64,000 nucleotides of DNA from VRUE01 sp963764365 (GCA_963764365.1 CAVXSI010000010.1:7998-71997); one strand, 5' to 3'. Counted from the stretch's first letter, positions 1-8,819 are shown. Translations and numbers: made by a program. The notes: generated from the letters alone by a model not told the origin.

Positions 1-279
1 GCTGCAGTGGTGCGTCCCGAGAAGCTCCGAGTGGGACTGGCAGAAGAAGTCACGGGCTCCAACGGCTCGCCCTCGGTCGAGGGCGTAGTCGAGAGCTCGA
101 TCTACCTTGGTACCGCCACCCAGATCGTGGTCGAGGTGGCCGAGGGGGTGCGGATGACGGTCCTGGTACCAAACGCCGACGAGGCGGAGCGGCAGCGGCT
201 GCCCGGCGGTGGTGCCCGCGTCGTCCTCACCTGGGAGCCCGAGCACATGCACGTCGTCACCGAATCGGAACAGCGATGA
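1..279 (+). CDS. Polyamine-type ABC transporter ATPase, C-terminal TOBE domain (5' end outside window)
   Basis: Only the last 92 codons are present; the frame is open from base 1 and ends in TGA at 277-279. The start of the visible part (VVRPEKLRVG), the GxxTQIVVEV strand and the closing WEPEHMHVV are the pattern of the TOBE substrate-sensing domain at the end of PotA/FbpC-type importer ATPases. In that family the missing N-terminal part holds the Walker A, signature and Walker B motifs. The matching binding protein and two permeases lie 12 kb downstream at 12544-15520, so this is probably the motor of the same importer. The next gene starts 13 bases later, consistent with one transcript. Family assignment is good; substrate is not determined. 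Confidence 0.8.
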   Translation, partial: AAVVRPEKLRVGLAEEVTGSNGSPSVEGVVESSIYLGTATQIVVEVAEGVRMTVLVPNADEAERQRLPGGGARVVLTWEPEHMHVVTESEQR

Positions 280-292
280 AAGGAACCCAGGA

Positions 293-1645
293 ATGGCATC
301 TGAGCTGAAGACGGACACGGCCCGTGCCGTGGCGGCAGAGCGGGGCGACCTCCACCGCTGGGACCGCGAGCACCTGATCCATCCCCAGTACGTGCCGGAG
401 GGCGACTCACGGACGCGAATCATGGTCAAGGGCGAGGGGGCGCGGCTGGAAGACTCCGACGGCCGCCGCTACCTCGACGCGACCGGGGGCCTCTGGTGCG
501 CGCAGGTCGGACACGGCCGGCCCGAGCTGGCCGAGGCAGCCAAAGGGCAGATCGAAGCCCTCGAGTTCTTCGCCTCCTTCTGGGATTTCAGCAACGAGCC
601 GTCCGTGCGGCTTGCCCGGCGCCTGGTCGAGCTCGCCCCAGACGGCATCGGCGGCGTCTACTTCACCGTCGGCGGATCGGAGTCGAACGAGATTGCGATG
701 ATGATGGCGCGCATGTACCACGGGCGCAACGGCCAGCCCGACCGGAACCTGATCCTCAGCCGCCACGAGGCCTACCACGGGATCACCTACGGCGCCCGCA
801 CCGCCACCGGGCTCGACGCCTTCCACACCGAGGTCGGCCCGCTGCCCGGCGGCTTCCACTACCTCACCGCGCCGAAGCCCTACCGGCTGGAGAACTGCAC
901 CGATGTCTGCGTCGAGGAGCTGGAGCGGACGATCGCGGAGCTCGGTGCCGACCGGATCGCGGCGATGATCGGCGAGCCGATCATGGGCATGGCCGGCATG
1001 GTCTCGCCTCCGGAGGACTACTGGCCACGGATGGAAAAGGTCCTCCGCAAGCACGGCATCCTGTTGATCTTCGATGAGGTTGTCACCGGCTATGGGCGAA
1101 CCGGAACTTGGTTCGGGACGGAGCATTTCGACGTCAGCCCGGACATAATCTCGACCGCGAAGGGGATCACCAGCGGATACCTGCCACTCGGAGCGGTCCT
1201 GGTCAGCGAGGCGGTGCGCGACACGGTGCTGAGCGAGGGTTTCGTCGCCGGGTTCACGTACACCGGCCACCCCACCTGCTGCGCGGTCGCACTCCGCAAT
1301 CTCGAGTTGCTCGAGGACGATGGGCTGCTCGACAACGCTAGGACCACGGGTGCCTACCTGCTCGAGCGCTTCGAAGAGCTCGACGATCTCGCCTGCGTCG
1401 GCGAGGTGCGCGGCAAAGGACTGATGCTGGGGATCGAGCTGGTCGAGGATCGCGAGACCAAGGAGCCCGCGGTGGCGCTCGCCGAACAGCTGGGAGAGAG
1501 GTTCACCGACGAGGCGGGAGTGATCGTCCGCAACGTCGGGCAGAACCTGATCTTCTCGCCGCCGCTGGTGTTCACTCGCGATGACTGCGACGAGCTCGTC
1601 GGCGCGGTTCGCTCGATGATCGAAAAATACGCTCCGACTACTTGA
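293..1645 (+). CDS. Class III (omega) aminotransferase, PLP-dependent
   Basis: A 450-residue protein of normal length for omega-amino acid:pyruvate or diamine:pyruvate aminotransferases. The ATG at 293 is preceded by an AAAGGA ribosome site; a longer in-frame extension overlaps the ATPase gene and is unlikely. Visible motifs: the glycine-rich cofactor region GGSESNE near residue 128, the FDEVVTGYGRTG motif with D261 that contacts the pyridine nitrogen, and the catalytic lysine K290 in STAKGITSGYLPLG. The family moves a terminal amino group from amines such as putrescine, beta-alanine or taurine to a keto acid, giving an aldehyde. Next to a polyamine-type importer and an amide hydrolase, deamination of an imported or released amine is the likely job. 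Exact substrate unknown. Confidence 0.88.
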   Translation: MASELKTDTARAVAAERGDLHRWDREHLIHPQYVPEGDSRTRIMVKGEGARLEDSDGRRYLDATGGLWCAQVGHGRPELAEAAKGQIEALEFFASFWDFSNEPSVRLARRLVELAPDGIGGVYFTVGGSESNEIAMMMARMYHGRNGQPDRNLILSRHEAYHGITYGARTATGLDAFHTEVGPLPGGFHYLTAPKPYRLENCTDVCVEELERTIAELGADRIAAMIGEPIMGMAGMVSPPEDYWPRMEKVLRKHGILLIFDEVVTGYGRTGTWFGTEHFDVSPDIISTAKGITSGYLPLGAVLVSEAVRDTVLSEGFVAGFTYTGHPTCCAVALRNLELLEDDGLLDNARTTGAYLLERFEELDDLACVGEVRGKGLMLGIELVEDRETKEPAVALAEQLGERFTDEAGVIVRNVGQNLIFSPPLVFTRDDCDELVGAVRSMIEKYAPTT

Positions 1646-1682
1646 TCGCGGAGGGCTGATAGATGGCTAGCGCCGAGAGGCC

Positions 1683-2765
1683 ATGACCGCGGACTTCCCG
1701 GTTCTCACCCTCGAGGGCTCGGCGGCGAAGCGCGGGATCGCCTACGGGCGCCTCGCCGCCGATCGCATCCGCGCCGGCCTCGATTTCTACCGCGGCTTCT
1801 TAGCGGCTGCGGGTCTCGAGGGAGAGCGGCTGCGGCGGGTCGTTGGCCGGCTGGTCGACGTGATCGGCGATTTCGACGCCGAGATGCTTGTCGAGCTGGA
1901 AGGGATCGCCCGGGGGGCGGGGGTCACGCTCGGCGAGGTGATCTCGCTGAACGCGCGCAGCGAGCTGATGCGGGGCGCTGACGAGGGATGCACCGGGGTC
2001 GCCTGCCTGCCCGAGGCCACGAGCACTGGTCACTCCCTCCTCGGTCAAAACTGGGACTGGCATCCGAGCCGGGCCGGGACCGGCGTGCTGATACGGATCC
2101 TGCCGGAGCACGGCCCGGCGATCCTGACCTTCGCAGAGGCGGGGGCCCTGGCTCGGTGCGGCCTCAACGAGGCCGGGGTAGGAGTGGTCGGAAACGCGCT
2201 CGAGTGCGAGGGATGCTCGGCTCCCGGCGGCGTCCCGATTGCCCTGCTGCGCCGGCGCGTCCTCGGCAGCGGCACCCTCGGCGAGGCGCTGGACGCGGTC
2301 CGCGATGCTCCGCGCGGAACCTCGGTGAACCACCTGATCGCGAGCGCCGAGGGCGAGGCGGTCTCCTGCGAGACGACGCCCAGGGCCGTCTACGAGGTCC
2401 TGCCCGAGGACGGCCTGCTCGGTCACAGCAACCACTTCCTCTCGGCCCGCGCCCGGAAGGAGGTGGTCGACACGGGGATCGCGGTCCATCCCGACACGCT
2501 GGAGCGGGCGCCGCGGATCGAGGAGCTGCTGGCGGCCCGACGGCCAGTCGAGGTTGCCGATCTGGAGGAGGCCTTCCGCGACCACGACGGCTACCCGGAT
2601 TCGATCTGCCGCCACGCCGAGACGATCGAGATGGGAACCTGGACGACTGTTGCCACGGTTGTGATGGACCTGGACGAGCGTTGGGTCTCCGTCGCCGCCG
2701 GGCCACCGTGCGAGGGGAGATTCCGCGAGCACCAGCTGCTGCAGTCCGGGCAGGCAGCCCCCTGA
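1683..2765 (+). CDS. Peptidase C45 / acyl-CoA:6-aminopenicillanate acyltransferase-like Ntn hydrolase
   Basis: A 360-residue Ntn-fold hydrolase of the C45 family. Fungal isopenicillin N acyltransferase, the family prototype, is made as a proenzyme and cuts itself between Gly102 and Cys103 to expose the cysteine nucleophile; here the motif EGCTG places Gly102-Cys103 at the same positions. Further family features are GQNWDWHP near residue 121, the ALARCGLNEAGVGVVGNAL segment and SNHF near residue 250. Members hydrolyse or form amide bonds of small N-acyl amino compounds. The gene follows the aminotransferase by 37 bases and precedes the lyase by 16, so it probably releases the amine that its neighbours process. 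Cytoplasmic: no signal peptide is visible. Confidence 0.85.
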   Translation: MTADFPVLTLEGSAAKRGIAYGRLAADRIRAGLDFYRGFLAAAGLEGERLRRVVGRLVDVIGDFDAEMLVELEGIARGAGVTLGEVISLNARSELMRGADEGCTGVACLPEATSTGHSLLGQNWDWHPSRAGTGVLIRILPEHGPAILTFAEAGALARCGLNEAGVGVVGNALECEGCSAPGGVPIALLRRRVLGSGTLGEALDAVRDAPRGTSVNHLIASAEGEAVSCETTPRAVYEVLPEDGLLGHSNHFLSARARKEVVDTGIAVHPDTLERAPRIEELLAARRPVEVADLEEAFRDHDGYPDSICRHAETIEMGTWTTVATVVMDLDERWVSVAAGPPCEGRFREHQLLQSGQAAP

Positions 2766-2781
2766 CCGCGAGGCCCGGTCG

Positions 2782-4152
2782 ATGGGGAGCGGATTGGACG
2801 ACGACTTCGTCGGCGACTTCTTCGCCGATCCGCGCCAGCGCCGGATCTTCTCCGGGCGTGCGCGCCTGCAATCTTGGCTCGACGTCGAGGCGGCGCTGGC
2901 GCAAACCCAGGCCGACCTGGGCCTGATCCCGGCCCCGGCTGCGGCGCGGATAGCCTGCTGCTGCGACGCCTCAGCCTACGACCTCGCCGCCCTGGCCGAC
3001 GAAGCGAGTGCGTTGCAGCACCCGATCGTCGCCGCCGTCCGCGCGCTCGAGCGAGCGGTCGGCGAGCGCTGGGCGGGCTTCGTCCACTACGGCGCCACCA
3101 GTCAGGACATCGCCGACAGTGGTCAGGCACTGCAGCTGCGGGCCGGCCTCGATGTTCTGGAGTCCGACTTGGAGGCGGCGCAGCGAGCCGCGGCAGACAT
3201 GGCGCATCGTCACCGCGAGACGCTCGAGGCCGGCCGCACCCGGGGTCAGCACGCCGTGCCGATTACCTTCGGTCTCAAGGCGGCGTCTTGGGCAGACGAG
3301 CTGACACGACTGCGCGAGCGAATCGCTGAGGCGCGTCCCCGCCTGCTGGCGCCCCAGATCTCGGGTGCCGCTGGAACTCTTGCCGCGTACGGGCCGCGCT
3401 GGCGGGAGCTGCGAGCCGGGGTTGCGCGGGAGCTCGGGCTGAGCGAGCCCGGCCAGCCCTGGCACGCCAGCCGCGACCGCATCGGCGAGCTCGGAGCCCT
3501 GATGTCGTTGCTGGCGATGGTGATGGAGCGGGTCGGTGCCGAGGTGGTGCGCCTGCAGTCGACGGATCTGGCTGAGGTCGCCGAGCGGCCAGCGCCCGCG
3601 CACGTCGGTTCCTCGACGATGCCCCAGAAGCGGAACCCCCAGCGGGCCGAGGGGCTGGTTGCCAGGGCGCGCCTGGTCCACGGTCCGGCCGGGGTCCTGC
3701 TGCGAAACGGTGCCCACCAGCACGAGCGGGACGTCGGCGCCTGGATGGTCGAGTGGATCGCCGTACCGGAGCTGTTTCTGCTCGGCGGCGCCGGCGCCGC
3801 CGAGCTGCGGGAGCTGCTCGAAGGGCTGCAGGTCGATCCCGAGCAGATGCTGACGAACCTCGGCAGGACCGGAGGGGCGATCCTCGCCGAGGCGGTGATG
3901 ATGGCGCTCGCCGAGCGCCTCGGCCGCGATCGCGCCCACCACCTGCTCTCCGAGCTCACCGCCGAGTCGAGTCGGGTGGGCCGGCCGTTCGCTGCTGTCC
4001 TCGCGGCCGATCCTCGGGTCCAGGAAGCTCTGACGCCGGCCGAGCTGCGGCAGGCGCTCGACCCGCGTCGCTGGATCGGGGCGGCCGCCGAGTTGAGCGA
4101 CCTCGCGGCGGGCGTCGCTCTCCCGTCGGTGCCTCAGCCGCCGCCGACGTAG
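2782..4152 (+). CDS. Aspartase/fumarase superfamily lyase (PurB / carboxymuconate cycloisomerase type)
   Basis: 456 residues. All three superfamily signatures are present: HYGATSQDI at 102-110, GRTRGQHAVP at 151-160, and the flexible catalytic loop GSSTMPQKRNP at 276-286, which carries the serine base. Families with this signature remove a group beta to a carboxylate: adenylosuccinate lyase, 3-carboxy-cis,cis-muconate cycloisomerase, argininosuccinate lyase and EDDS lyase (C-N cleavage giving fumarate). In this operon a C-N or C-O cleavage that yields an unsaturated di- or tricarboxylate fits. A housekeeping PurB role looks less likely because no purine genes are near. Its 3' end overlaps the convergent isomerase gene by 19 bases. 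Confidence 0.83.
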   Translation: MGSGLDDDFVGDFFADPRQRRIFSGRARLQSWLDVEAALAQTQADLGLIPAPAAARIACCCDASAYDLAALADEASALQHPIVAAVRALERAVGERWAGFVHYGATSQDIADSGQALQLRAGLDVLESDLEAAQRAAADMAHRHRETLEAGRTRGQHAVPITFGLKAASWADELTRLRERIAEARPRLLAPQISGAAGTLAAYGPRWRELRAGVARELGLSEPGQPWHASRDRIGELGALMSLLAMVMERVGAEVVRLQSTDLAEVAERPAPAHVGSSTMPQKRNPQRAEGLVARARLVHGPAGVLLRNGAHQHERDVGAWMVEWIAVPELFLLGGAGAAELRELLEGLQVDPEQMLTNLGRTGGAILAEAVMMALAERLGRDRAHHLLSELTAESSRVGRPFAAVLAADPRVQEALTPAELRQALDPRRWIGAAAELSDLAAGVALPSVPQPPPT

Positions 4153-5234
4153 ATGCTTCCCTCGAACAGTCGCCGCGCTGTGCGGGCTACGGAGGCCCGC
4201 TCCAGGCGCGGCCCCTCCGCACCTGGAACGAAGGAGGCGGCGACCTCGATCCGGCCCGAGGGGTGGACGAGCGTCAGTGGCCCGCCGTCCGCGGCCGGCT
4301 CGGCGAGCGCCTCGGCGACGACCGTGCCGGCGATCCCGCTCGCCGCCGTGAAGCAGATCGCCGCAGTCAGGGGCAGCGAGCGGTGGGCCTTCCCCATCGA
4401 GATTCCGAGGACGCGCAGCCGCCGCGCGCCAGCGGGCGCGAAGAGAGCGAGCTGCGGCAGCGACGGGGTCGCCGAGGCGGGGTCGGCGGTCAACCCCATC
4501 GCGACGGCGCCGGCGGCGCGCACCGCCTCGATCCGCTCCAGCGTCGGCAGGTCCGCGTCCACCTCCTCGGGCCGCACGCCGGCGGTCAGCCCCAGCTCGC
4601 CGAAGGGAACGAGCACGCACGGCTTGGCCGCATCGACAAGCGAGCATCGCACGGTTCCGAAGCTGAAGCCAGCGAGCGACTCGCTGGGACTGCCGGAGGG
4701 CAGGTCGCCGCGGCCGGCGGAGCCGCCTGGCGCGAGGAAGTCGAGGGTGATCTGCGCCCCGCTTCCGGGCACTCCACCGATCTCCAAGCCTCCCTCCGGG
4801 TCGAAGCACCCGGCGGGCGTCGGCACGTGGGCGACGATCAGCCGCCCGGTGTTGGTGTTGCGGATCGTGATCGCGGTGGCGGCGCCGGTCGGTTCGAACA
4901 TCCCGGCTTCGATCGCGAACGGGCCAATCGCCGCGGCGATGTTGCCGCAGCTGCCGGCGCGGTCGACGCAGGCCCGGTCCGGGGAGAGCTGGCAGAAGGT
5001 GTAGTCGAGGTCGGCGTCGGGATGGTGGCTGGGAGCGACGATCGCGACCTTGTTGTTGCTGGAGGCCCCGCCGCCGAGCCCGTCCACCTGGCGTCCAGTC
5101 GGGTCGGGGCAGCCGAGCGCGGCCATGAAGATGCGGTCCTGAGCACCGACCTCCTCGGGCAGGTCCTCCTCGCGGAAGACGAGGGCGCGGCTGCTTCCCC
5201 CCCGCATCACCGCTACCGGGTAGCGCTGCTGCAT
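4134..5234 (-). CDS. PrpF-family isomerase/tautomerase (aconitate-type substrate)
   Basis: 366 residues, PrpF/GalD family: enzymes that move a double bond in unsaturated tricarboxylates (2-methylaconitate cis-trans isomerase, 4-oxalomesaconate tautomerase). Signatures: VMRGGSSRALVF at the N-terminus, GGGASSNNKVAIV, SCGNIAAAIGPFA with the active-site cysteine, and ISMGKAHRSLPLT near the C-terminus. The ATG at 5234 shares one base with the TGA of the upstream MmgE/PrpD gene, a coupling that fixes the start; a 51-codon extension would lie inside that gene and is low-complexity arginine. Together with MmgE/PrpD and TcuA it points to aconitate or a methyl- or oxo-derivative as an intermediate. Confidence 0.85.
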   Translation of the reverse strand: MQQRYPVAVMRGGSSRALVFREEDLPEEVGAQDRIFMAALGCPDPTGRQVDGLGGGASSNNKVAIVAPSHHPDADLDYTFCQLSPDRACVDRAGSCGNIAAAIGPFAIEAGMFEPTGAATAITIRNTNTGRLIVAHVPTPAGCFDPEGGLEIGGVPGSGAQITLDFLAPGGSAGRGDLPSGSPSESLAGFSFGTVRCSLVDAAKPCVLVPFGELGLTAGVRPEEVDADLPTLERIEAVRAAGAVAMGLTADPASATPSLPQLALFAPAGARRLRVLGISMGKAHRSLPLTAAICFTAASGIAGTVVAEALAEPAADGGPLTLVHPSGRIEVAASFVPGAEGPRLERASVARTARRLFEGSIYVGGG

Positions 5235-6637
5235 CACCCGTCGCCGATGGCGGCGGCGATCGTCGCCGCCAGCCCTTGCGGCTCCACCGCGCCGTCGAGC
5301 AACCCGAGCAGCGCGGCGCGTCGCTGCGGTTCGAGCAGCTCGCCGGTCAGGTCGACGAACTTGGCTTCTACCATCTCGCGAGTGCAACGCCCGGGGCTGC
5401 CGAGCGGCTCGGATACCGAATGTTCGAGGATGGCCCCGGAGCTCAGCTCGACGCTGACCCGGCCGGGCCAGCTGGCCGGGTAGGCGCGGTCGATCTCGGG
5501 ATCAACCGCCAGGGTGACCCGCTCGGCAAGCGCTCGCACGACAGGATCACGGCGGCGCACGTCACGGAACTGCAGCAGCTTGACCTCGCCGTCGGCGAGG
5601 GCTGCGCCGACGCAGTAGCGCATGCTCATCTGCGCCTCGAGTGGACCGCCGTCGCCGGCGTAGGGGAAGCCGCACTGGAGATCGACGAGCTCCGCGGTGT
5701 GCACGGTCACGCGCTCGACCTGGTCGACTGCGAAGCCAGCCTGGCGGCGAATCGCGAGGGCGCAATCGATCGAGCTGTGGACGCTGCCGCAGCAGGGATA
5801 GGGCTTGACGGCAACGCGGCCGAGTGCGAAATGGCTGCCCAGATCGGTGCGGAGCCGGTCGGGCGCCGGCGAGTCGCTGACGGCTCGCAGCAGGCCGCCG
5901 TCCTCAGCCTCGAGTACCCAAGCCGGCGCGGTGAGGCCGCGCCGGGAGAGCTCGATCGCGGTGACCCCCGCCTCGGCGGCGCGGCCGGCATGCAGCTGCT
6001 TCGTCATCGAGCCCTCACGGCTGAAAGCGAAGAGGCCGGCCGAGCAGGAGCCCGCGATCCCGAAGGCGCGGACCAGCGACTCGCGGTCGAGCCTCCGCAG
6101 CCGGGCCACGGCGGCTGCTGCGCCGAACGGGCCGGTGAGGCCGGTGAGGTGCCAGCCCCGTCGCCGGGTCGCGCTCACGTCGAGCGCCAAGCCGAGACGG
6201 ATCATCACCTCATAGCCGACGACCATTGCCGCCACCAGGTCGTCGAGGGTGTGCCCGCGGTCGAGCGCGGCGAGGGCGGCGGGGACGACGACGGTGCCCG
6301 GGTGGAGCTTCGCACCCGGGTGGTAGTCGTCGAGCTCGAGGGCATGGGCCTGGCTGGCATTGACGAGAGCGGCCCCGGCCCCGGCCAGCCGCGTAGCCCT
6401 TGCCCAGACAGGAACGCGACCGGTGCGGTAGCGAGCGCGTGCCTCGTCGTGGATGATCGTCGCGCCCGGCGCGGTCGAGCCGAGTATCCCCGCGCCGAGC
6501 TCGTCGAGGAGCAGCAGGAGGGCCCGCTCACGGATCGTCTTCGGGATCGCTGCCGCCGGCAGACCGAGGACGAAGTCGGCGAGCTGGGTGGTCAGCGAAT
6601 CGGAACGTTGGATCTCAACGGGAGCATCGCTCAACAC
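5234..6637 (-). CDS. MmgE/PrpD family protein (first copy)
   Basis: 467 residues, normal for the MmgE/PrpD family, whose known members are 2-methylcitrate dehydratase and cis-aconitate (itaconate-forming) decarboxylase. Family marks are ALELDDYHPGAKLHPGTVVVPAALA near residue 100, GSMTKQLHAGRAAEAG near 210, and KPYPCCGSVHSSIDCAL near 280, which corresponds to the His/Cys active-site region. It is the first gene of a two-gene operon with the PrpF-type isomerase. A motif shared with the neighbouring divergent promoter lies directly upstream at 6644-6668. Dehydration or decarboxylation of a citrate- or aconitate-like acid is the likely reaction; which one cannot be told from sequence. Confidence 0.86.
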   Translation of the reverse strand: MLSDAPVEIQRSDSLTTQLADFVLGLPAAAIPKTIRERALLLLLDELGAGILGSTAPGATIIHDEARARYRTGRVPVWARATRLAGAGAALVNASQAHALELDDYHPGAKLHPGTVVVPAALAALDRGHTLDDLVAAMVVGYEVMIRLGLALDVSATRRRGWHLTGLTGPFGAAAAVARLRRLDRESLVRAFGIAGSCSAGLFAFSREGSMTKQLHAGRAAEAGVTAIELSRRGLTAPAWVLEAEDGGLLRAVSDSPAPDRLRTDLGSHFALGRVAVKPYPCCGSVHSSIDCALAIRRQAGFAVDQVERVTVHTAELVDLQCGFPYAGDGGPLEAQMSMRYCVGAALADGEVKLLQFRDVRRRDPVVRALAERVTLAVDPEIDRAYPASWPGRVSVELSSGAILEHSVSEPLGSPGRCTREMVEAKFVDLTGELLEPQRRAALLGLLDGAVEPQGLAATIAAAIGDG

Positions 6638-6643
6638 AAACGA

Positions 6644-6668
6644 ACACTACTGTACGCAATCGTACGCA
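6644..6668. promoter_or_regulatory. Candidate GntR operator A
   Basis: Upstream of the first MmgE/PrpD gene the sequence contains ACTACTGTAC (6646-6655), the exact reverse complement of GTACAGTAGT at 8827-8836 in the promoter between the second MmgE/PrpD gene and the oxidoreductase. A second GTAC follows 6 bases on. FCD-type GntR repressors commonly bind sites built around GTAC or GTATAC. The assignment to the regulator encoded next door is an inference. Confidence 0.42.
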
Positions 6669-6691
6669 CGCCGGGGCGCACACGGAGTCCG

Positions 6692-7450
6692 TCAGCCCCT
6701 TTTGGCGCTCGCCCGCCGGGCGAGCAACCGCTTCGCGGTTGCCCGGTTGAAGTGCTTCAGAGTCGCCAGCCTGGCCTGCTCTTCATCGCGGGCGACCAGC
6801 GCGTCGTAGATGGCTTTGTGCTCCTCGAGCGCCTGGCGCTGCCGCTCCTCGGTGTCGAGCGTGGTCGTGTCCATGCGCTCGATCAGGCCGCGAACGTGGG
6901 TCAGCTGCTCCTGCAGGAAGCGGTTTCGGGAAGCTTCCCAGACGGCGTTGTGGAACTCGTGGTTCAGCCGCAGCACCTCGGCTGCGTCGTTCCCGATCGC
7001 CTTCTCGAAGAGATCCTGGATCTCCGCCATCAGGATCAGGTCGACTTCGGTGCGGCCGCTGGCTGCGAGTTGCGCCGCAAGGCTCTCGAGCTGGTCGCGG
7101 ACCGCGCAGAATTCCTTCAGCTCCTCGGCCGAGAACTCGCTGACGACCAACGCCCGGGCCGACTCGCGCAGCAAGCCGGCCTGTTTGAGCCGCTGCAGGG
7201 CCTGCCGCACGGGGGTGCGGCTGACGTCGTAGCGCTCGCTGATGTCGGTCTCGACGATCCGGGAGTTGGGCGGGATCTGGCCGCTGATGATCGCGGTGCG
7301 CAGCTCCTCGTAGAGCTCGTCGCCGATCGAGACAGAGCCAGTTCGCTCTCGCTTCTGGTTGTCGTTGTAAGTCAATCGACCCATCGTGCCCCCCGGAGTA
7401 TTCGGCTGACCGCTCACCGCGCCTTTGCCAGTGAATCCTATCGTGCGCAT
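6692..7450 (-). CDS. GntR-family transcriptional regulator, FadR/FCD type
   Basis: 252 residues from the first ATG at 7450; an internal ATG at 7384 with a G-rich upstream box is an alternative (230 residues). The N-terminal winged helix (LYEELRTAIISGQIPPNSRI, then SRTPVRQALQRLKQAGLL) is typical GntR, and the helical C-terminal half (EVLRLNHEFHNAVWEASRN) is an FCD ligand-binding domain, which usually senses a carboxylic acid. The gene overlaps the end of the second MmgE/PrpD gene by 13 bases, so the two are co-transcribed. It sits centrally among the catabolic genes and is the obvious local repressor; the inducer would be a pathway acid. Confidence 0.88.
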   Translation of the reverse strand: MRTIGFTGKGAVSGQPNTPGGTMGRLTYNDNQKRERTGSVSIGDELYEELRTAIISGQIPPNSRIVETDISERYDVSRTPVRQALQRLKQAGLLRESARALVVSEFSAEELKEFCAVRDQLESLAAQLAASGRTEVDLILMAEIQDLFEKAIGNDAAEVLRLNHEFHNAVWEASRNRFLQEQLTHVRGLIERMDTTTLDTEERQRQALEEHKAIYDALVARDEEQARLATLKHFNRATAKRLLARRASAKRG

Positions 7451-8814
7451 CTGTCGCCTGGAACGTCTCCAGCCGACAACAGCCCGCTCACGTCATCGAT
7501 CTGCTCGAGCTCGAGCAGCCGCTCGTACGACACCCGCGCGCCGGAGCCGTCGGAAGCAGCGGCGAGCGATTCGAACTTATCGCGCAGCTGATCGGGGGAA
7601 AGGCGCCGGCTCTCGTGCCCGACCGGGTTCTCGATTTCCGCCTCGAGGGTGCGGTCCTCGAGCTCGATCGCGACCCGGGCCGTGCTGCGCGCCGGCCAGC
7701 CCGCGGTCAGTCCGGGGACGGCGGTCACCGAGACGCGCTTGGACAGCTCGGCGGCTCGCTCGTCGGTCACCGAGAACGCGTCTGGCCCGCCGCTTCCGCT
7801 GACGATCGCAGTTGCCACCGCGTACTGGAGCGAGAAGCGGTTGGACAGGCCGTTGCCGCGCGGTTGGCGGTCGAGCCGGAGGTTGTTTTCGACCGTCTCC
7901 ACGGTGACTGAGCGAACTGCCTCGTGGTCGATCGGCCCGAGCGAGAGCACGGCGTCGATCGCCGAGTGCGAGAGCGCGCAGGCGCTGTGGACCTTCTGGT
8001 AGTCGTGGTCGATCAGCAGCGTGTCGGTTCGGAGCGGGGCGCTCAGCGCATCGCCGTCGACGAGCTCGCCGGCGATCTCGCCGAAGGCGGTCGGCAGGGC
8101 TTCGTCGGAGCCGCTGAAGCCGGCCGCGGCGAGTTGGTTCGCGAGCACCCCGATCGCAGCGCCGACACCCGCGAAGGCATTGCGCACCGTTGCGCCCTCG
8201 AACGCGGGCTGCCAGACCGAGAGGAGCGGCAGAGCGGTGGCGATCCTGGCTGGTTCGACCGGATCGGCGCGGCGAAGGCGGGCGACTGCGACGGCGCTCC
8301 CGATCGCCGCCAGATTGCCGTGGGGGTGAACCGGGAAGCGCAAACGGTAAGCGGTGAAGAGGCGGGCGGCCACCTCGTACCCGGAGAGGACCGCAGCGAG
8401 CAGCTCGCTGCCGCTGCGACCGAGTGCCTGGGCAGCGGCGAGCGCGGCTGGGATCACGTGGACCCCCGGATGACCGCTAGGACGAACGCCCTCGTCGAGC
8501 TCGAGGAAGGTCCCGGCCGTGGCGTTGACGAAGGCCGCGGTCATGGCATCGGTGCCGGGCTGCCCGGGGCTGACCAGCTGGGCCGGTCCGGGATGGAAGG
8601 GGAAGAGGGAGTCCATGCGCCGGTCCTCGACCAAGGCGATCACCTCGGGTTCGCGTCCGCCGCCGAGCATCACGCCGATCGTGTCGGCGATCACGCCCAC
8701 CGCATGGCGTCGGCTGGCGGCACTGACCGTGGACAGCTCGAGCTCAGCCATCTCTTCGCACAAGTGAGCGAGCGGCGAGTGGGCCTCAGGGCCGGCGGCG
8801 AGTGAGCGGCTCAT
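7438..8814 (-). CDS. MmgE/PrpD family protein (second copy)
   Basis: 458 residues, clearly a paralogue of the copy at 5234-6637 but diverged. It keeps the family pattern: a helical N-terminal domain, FLELDEGVRPSGHPGVHVIPAALA near residue 105 matching ELDDYHPGAKLHPG in the other copy, and KVHSACALSHSAIDAVL near residue 280. Two copies in one locus suggest two successive hydration, dehydration or decarboxylation steps, or two stereoisomers. The ATG at 8814 is 26 bases from the divergent oxidoreductase start, and the candidate operator lies in that gap. It is followed by the overlapping GntR gene. Specific reaction not determinable. Confidence 0.85.
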   Translation of the reverse strand: MSRSLAAGPEAHSPLAHLCEEMAELELSTVSAASRRHAVGVIADTIGVMLGGGREPEVIALVEDRRMDSLFPFHPGPAQLVSPGQPGTDAMTAAFVNATAGTFLELDEGVRPSGHPGVHVIPAALAAAQALGRSGSELLAAVLSGYEVAARLFTAYRLRFPVHPHGNLAAIGSAVAVARLRRADPVEPARIATALPLLSVWQPAFEGATVRNAFAGVGAAIGVLANQLAAAGFSGSDEALPTAFGEIAGELVDGDALSAPLRTDTLLIDHDYQKVHSACALSHSAIDAVLSLGPIDHEAVRSVTVETVENNLRLDRQPRGNGLSNRFSLQYAVATAIVSGSGGPDAFSVTDERAAELSKRVSVTAVPGLTAGWPARSTARVAIELEDRTLEAEIENPVGHESRRLSPDQLRDKFESLAAASDGSGARVSYERLLELEQIDDVSGLLSAGDVPGDRCAR

Positions 8815-8819
8815 GCATC

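Noticed and set aside
209..292. Extension of the first aminotransferase to an upstream start
   Set aside because: It would overlap the end of the ATPase gene by 71 bases and adds a serine/proline-rich stretch; the ATG at 293 has the ribosome site.
2782..4152. Housekeeping adenylosuccinate lyase (purB)
   Set aside because: The family signature fits, but the position in a catabolic operon and the lack of purine genes argue for another substrate; only the superfamily is claimed.
2971..4809. A long open frame on the minus strand across the lyase gene
   Set aside because: It is opposite the lyase with all superfamily signatures, is full of arginine and alanine, and has no recognisable motif; it is a high-GC shadow frame.
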